Assembly (NCBI GenBank): GCA_014898425.1
Contig: RCSZ01000013.1
Coordinates: forward strand, 1,288,501 to 1,352,500
Length of the DNA: 64,000 bases
DNA from: Botryotinia globosa
Taxonomy: Eukaryota; Ascomycota; Leotiomycetes; Helotiales; Sclerotiniaceae
Direction of reading: 5' to 3'
Positions 59,772-64,000 of this stretch are shown here, in pieces (within the stretch, counting starts at the first letter, position 1; the number at the start of each line of letters is the position of its first letter). The notes beneath the pieces are model-generated. The model did not search any database. It saw nothing but the letters and a program-made list of their open reading frames with translations, and was not told the origin of the DNA. Both the position numbers and the translations under genes were made by a program.

Positions 59772-61675
59772 ATGTTACGAGCGGGCGTAGAGGAAGAGGG
59801 GCTGCCAGCTGAAGACAGATTGGATGACTTGGATTATATGGATATGGACGAAGAATTTCTCGAAGACAGCGAAACTTCTTTACTTCGAGAATCGGATGCT
59901 AAAGAGAAAGATGCGATGGAAGTTGGAAATCTATACTTAATGTGTCTGGCCATTAGCACTGGCGGGTAAATACCCCGCCTTGGTATTCGTTCTGACATTC
60001 ATTGTTGACACTCGGTAGACTTCAAGTGATATGGACGGCTATTATGTCTCAAGGCTCTGTAAGAATTTGTCTAATGTTTCTTATATCCTTAATCATGTGC
60101 ATAACTAATTCTTCAAGCCTTACCTGGTCTCGCTCTCGGTTCCCAGCTACCTCATATCCCTAGTTTGGCTAGCTGGACCCCTCTCAGGCGCAATCGTCCA
60201 ACCATATATCGGCATTCTATCTGATTGCTCTCAACACTATTTCGGCCGTCGTCGACCATTCATTATCATAGGTACTATCGCAACCATTGTCTGTATCCTC
60301 GCACTTCCTTGGACAACTGACCTGATATCATACCTCTTTGCTTTTTTTGGAAGCTCCCCCGTAGGTCGCAACGCAATGATATGTAAAGGGCTAACCGCAG
60401 CTGCTTGGATATGGGCTCTGAATATCGCAATTCAACCCGTGCAAGGAGGGCTAAGGGCAATCATCGTAGACTGCGTTCCGCCGAAACAACAAGTAAAAGC
60501 TTGCGGCTATGCAAGTGGTGCTGCCGGAATTGGTTCAATTTTAGGGTACACTGCCGGCTATGTTTCTCTGCCGAAATATTTACCTTGGCTTGGCGACACT
60601 CAATTAAAAGGGCTTTGTCTGATTGCTTCCGTGGCATTGGGTTCGACTGTTGCAGTCACCTGCTTTACAGCGAAAGAAAAACGTTTTGTAGATTCAGATG
60701 CGAGTTCAAAGAAGCAGAGTTTTGCGGGGAATATACGCCAAATTTTTAGCAGCATAAAGACGTGCCCGAAAGAGATCAGGAAGATTTGCATGGTTCAGTT
60801 TTTTGCATGGATAGGCTGGTTTCCGTTTTTATTTTATATAACCTCGTAAGTTCTCTTTATTATAATCTCGTGACTTTAAACATGATACTAACGAAATCAT
60901 CTAGATACCTCGGCGGCCTTTGTACGTTGCTCAAGATTTCTAATGTTGAAAATAGCGAAACTGACTGGATCCAGATGAAGCAGAATACACCGCGATATCC
61001 AAAAAGGAAACTCCCACTCTCGCATTCCCTACCACATCATCTCATTCCATCCGCCATGCAACGTTCATCATGATTCTCTTCGCCCTAATTGCACTCATCT
61101 CAAACTTGACACTTCCTTTGTTCATCTCGCCTTCCTCTACCAGCTTTAAAAATCAGAAATCTACTTTCATCTCCCGCCTCCACATCAAATTTCTCACCCT
61201 TCCCCGCGTCTGGACACTCTCTCATATTCTCACCACCTTCCTCACCATGTCTACCTTATTGACATCGGCCTTTGTGTCTACCTCAATCCTTGTTATCTTC
61301 CTCGGTATCTCCTGGGCCACCACTACTTGGATTCCTCTCGCCCTCATCTCAACTGAAATATCGCAATCTCAACACCGCTCCCGCTCCACTATCTCCACTA
61401 TCTCCACTTCTTCCATCCCCCTCTCCCAAAGAGCTCAATCTGCCTCTTCATCCCACAAAAGAAATAGAAGCCGAGAGGAGTTACAATCAGGCACAATAAT
61501 GGGTCTCTTCAACATGGCAATTGCTTTGCCGCAAATCATCGCTGCGTTACAGGGAAGTCTAGTATTTTGGGCATTAGGAGAGGGTGGAGTTGTTGGAACA
61601 GAAGCAATGGGTTGGGTCATTAGACTGGGATGTTTGGGGAGTATTTTTGCTGCTTGGTTAGCTGATTCTTTATGA
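59772..61675 (+). CDS. Sucrose-type GPH-family sugar transporter, 559 aa
   Basis: Exons 59772-59965, 60019-60058, 60118-60845, 60905-60921 and 60975-61675 give 560 codons including the stop. The fourth exon is only 17 nt. The first 50 residues are acidic and cytosolic. The GPH/SUT signature follows helix III: LVWLAGPLSGAIVQPYIG, then FGRRRPFI. Other family segments are AIQPVQGGLRAIIVDCVP, ASGAAGIGSILGYTAGY, FFAWIGWFPFLFYIT and, near the end, GLFNMAIALPQIIAALQGSL. Twelve membrane helices are expected, with a Ser-rich loop (residues about 470-500). Relatives such as S. pombe Sut1 carry sucrose or maltose with a proton at the plasma membrane. The exact sugar cannot be told. A further upstream exon is possible because the frame is open before ATG 59772. 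Confidence 0.88.
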
Positions 61676-63359
61676 ACTACATCGTTTATGAATAGATGGT
61701 GAGTTTTTTGGCAATAGTTGGTGTTCAGGTTCTCAGGAGTTTTGGGATAAAACTTGGGCTTGGTGATACGTAGTTGGCGTTATATTGCTTTAAGGTCAAG
61801 CTGATAGTGTAGTAGATTAACAAATACACATTCTTGAAATCCTATTCCTATCAAATTTGCGCTGATTCCAATGCATCAATATCTCTTCTGAACTATTACT
61901 TTTTTTTTCAATCTCAACTGTTCTTGTGCCAAGATACTTCAACTCATTCGGCTGTATAAGGCAAAACCGAGAAGAGGTGCAAATTCAGCTTGTATATGTG
62001 GGAATATCATCTCGCATGGTCTGCCAATACCTCTCGATGTAGGTAGACAATACCATCTAATAAACTAATATACTGGGTATCATCCAAGCACGTTCAGTCA
62101 GCAACTCATTGGACCACGATTCAGCCATCGAGGATTCATTAAAGATCGAAAGCTCTCGCCTCACAACCTTGATACAGATAGTTTAAATTGTATGAGCTGC
62201 CTCTGGTGCTTATTGATCTCGTAATCGAGATACAAAATGTAATTCTTAGCTTTCGAAGATTATGAACGTTGTATTACATCCAGAAGGATGAGCTTTGACC
62301 TTGAAACTACTAGCCTGCTAATTCTTTTAAATTGAGATATATATAGATCTGTCTATTCGAGATACTCAGCTGAGTCTAATAAAGCTAAAACGAAAAAAAC
62401 ATCCTCGTCTGCTATCTAGAGATTTCTCTTCCCCTTTCTCTAAATCTTATTCACAAGTAGTCCGGTATAGAAAATGCAGAGCATAATTTCTGCCACCTTC
62501 TCCCTTATTGAGATACGCAATACAAGTCCAATCGTCCCCCTAAACCCCCGAAGATCGGACTTAACTGATAAGCGAGCTTGGGGCACCTGTCTCATAGCTT
62601 CTAGATCCTCGATTTTCAATTTAGATACAACAGTTATCTCTGTTTCTGACAATGGTGAATTAGGCTCAGAACTTCGAGGAAGTGGCTGCGTGACCACGGT
62701 ACAGTGTGGTAAATGAATCCCCAATTGGCTTTTTACATAGGTTCTAACATGGGATCTACTTCAAAATAGAAATTAACCACATATCTGTAGTTGAGCGTAA
62801 GCTTAAATCAAACAGAAAACTCCTGGCTTTCCGTTTCAGAAACCTTTTCCTTTTTGTTTGTTTTCGTTTGCCTTTCTCGATTTAACTATCTAATTTTTCT
62901 TGGATTGTTGGTACTTTCTGTTCACTTCAAATGAAGCCAGTCGCACGGCATCTCAGCCAATCTTATCGTGTACATATGCGATTAAAACAAACAAGGCTTA
63001 AAAATCATCCAATAAGGCACTGTGGCGTGGCAGACAGACTCAACCTGTAGAAATGCGCGCCGATAGATGACAAGCGCCAGCTAGTACCAAGGAGAAAATT
63101 TACGAAGCACGAAACTGAATCAAAATATCCCCAATGAAAGATAGCGGCATCAAAGCAACTACGAAAAGACTCGACTTTTCTTTCAGTCGTTGAGTCAATT
63201 TTATACAACTTTCCACATATGATCCGCTCAGATTACGCCTCCATATCAACATTTTGGGAAACGCCATTGGATGGATCTGTACCCGTTTGAATAACAAACG
63301 ACTAGACACGGCAACAAGACAAGCATACAGGACAGTACTTCCAAAGATCCACAGATAAA
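61676..63359. other. Intergenic, no supported gene
   Basis: About 1.7 kb of AT-rich DNA. Short frames at 62440-62724 (minus), 62474-62716 (plus) and 63005-63309 (minus) overlap and have no features. The right end is the promoter of the J-domain gene. Confidence 0.45.
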
Positions 63360-64000
63360 ATGGCGCCCGTACAGATCACGGAAGATTATTACGCTGTCCT
63401 TGAGATTGAGCAAACGGCTACTCAAGATCTAATAATTCGATCCTATAGAAGGCTTGCGCTGAAATTGCATCCTGATCGAAATGTTAAAGCTGATGCCACG
63501 GAGGCGTTTCAGTTGGTATGTTGATAGTCATTCTATAGCTGGGTTATCTCAGAAGATCTTTGAATCGTTTTGACTACGCCCATCGTACTGTGCTGAATCC
63601 AAAAATTGTAGCTTGGAAAAGCCTACGAGACGTTGAAAGATGAGAGCAAACGCCGCGTCTACGACATCAAATACCCCTCTATCAAAAAAAGTGGGACAAT
63701 GCCCCAGAGTACTTCAAACCCTCAACACAAAGCGGAACCTCGAGCATCCGCTTCTGCGTCGTCCCAACTCACTGACGAGGCACAAATTGCGGCACTGCAA
63801 AAAGCGAAGCGGGAACGTGCAGCGCGATGGTCGACCAAGAGAAATGCATTTGAGTCTGTGATCGCGCGGTTGCAGAAAGACATTCAGAGTTTGAAGCAGT
63901 CAATTGAGCTGTTGAAGAAAAATGACGCTATCGAAGACGCGGAAGAGGCACGGAAAAATGGTTGGGGTGCGTGGTTGTTATCTCCGCTCATCAAGAGGGA
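63360..64000 (+). CDS. J-domain (DnaJ/Hsp40) protein, N-terminal part, runs off the window
   Basis: Exon 63360-63515 joins exon 63612 onward, and the gene is cut by the window end. Residues 8-75 are a J domain: DYYAVLEIEQTATQDLI, RRLALKLHPDRN with the catalytic His-Pro-Asp, and GKAYETLKDESKRRVYD after the intron. A Ser/Pro-rich linker follows, then a strong charged helix (AALQKAKRERAARWSTKRNA, then repeated lysine/glutamate heptads), probably coiled coil. There is no Gly/Phe or zinc-finger region so far, so it is a class C (type III) J protein. It would stimulate an Hsp70 ATPase. The client and location are unknown. Confidence 0.88.

Noticed and set aside
60371..60404. Possible intron in the sugar transporter (GTAGGT ... 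CGCAG)
   Set aside because: Removing it shifts the frame; retained, the exon reads straight through into the conserved AWIWALNIAIQP segment.

Overview
The window looks like nuclear DNA of a filamentous ascomycete, most likely a leotiomycete of the Botrytis/Sclerotinia type. This is inferred from short GT-AG introns (about 45-140 nt) with CTAAC/CTGAC-like branch sites, AT-rich spacers, C6 zinc-cluster regulators, and a mannitol dehydrogenase, oxalate decarboxylase and sucrose-type carrier of fungal type. Genus-level assignment is an inference. All gene models were built by hand from reading frames and splice sites; for most, the joined exons give one frame with an exact stop.

Left part (1-18 kb): a Spo12-like protein (207-858), a C6 zinc-cluster regulator (2213-4904, minus), and a low-complexity protein with a Cys/Gly/Trp core (6010-7224). 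A decaying accessory stretch follows. It holds a broken C6 regulator (from 8144), a second C6 regulator that stays open for 450 codons and then carries stops and a frameshift (10031-12860), an intact secreted oxalate decarboxylase (13941-15525), and a helical/beta two-part protein whose 5' end is cut by a stop (15814-17690).

Centre (18-38 kb): a Drs2-type P4-ATPase flippase (18398-22607, minus) shares a 548-bp promoter with a CRIPT homologue (23156-23635). A cryptic multi-exon gene or pseudogene lies on the minus strand (24050-24916). CBP3, a cytochrome bc1 assembly factor, is at 26837-27908. It is followed by about 4.8 kb with only relics and weak candidates, an unknown 218-aa protein (32726-33530), another sparse stretch, an unknown gene with a GC-AG intron and a late stop (36380-37143), and dihydrofolate reductase (37438-38403).

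Right part (40-64 kb) is denser housekeeping DNA. It holds a BTB/POZ protein, a DUF1295 membrane protein, a NiCoT nickel/cobalt transporter, NADP mannitol dehydrogenase, the mitochondrial DEAD-box helicase MSS116, Mediator subunit 22 (with a very large in-frame insert), twinfilin (divergent from MED22), the mitochondrial succinate/fumarate carrier SFC1, a possible small Cys-rich secreted protein, a sucrose-type GPH transporter with a 17-nt micro-exon, and the start of a J-domain protein that runs off the window. Microsatellites are concentrated at 42.0-43.2 kb, 47.6-48.1 kb and 49.9-50.0 kb.

Functional themes: mitochondrial biogenesis and carbon transport (CBP3, MSS116, SFC1), carbon and acid metabolism typical of necrotrophs (mannitol, oxalate, sucrose), and a decaying accessory block at 8-18 kb. 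No tRNA, rRNA, CRISPR array or intact transposon was recognised. The most unusual item is MED22: a 529-codon open segment sits exactly where an intron would give the normal 121-residue protein.
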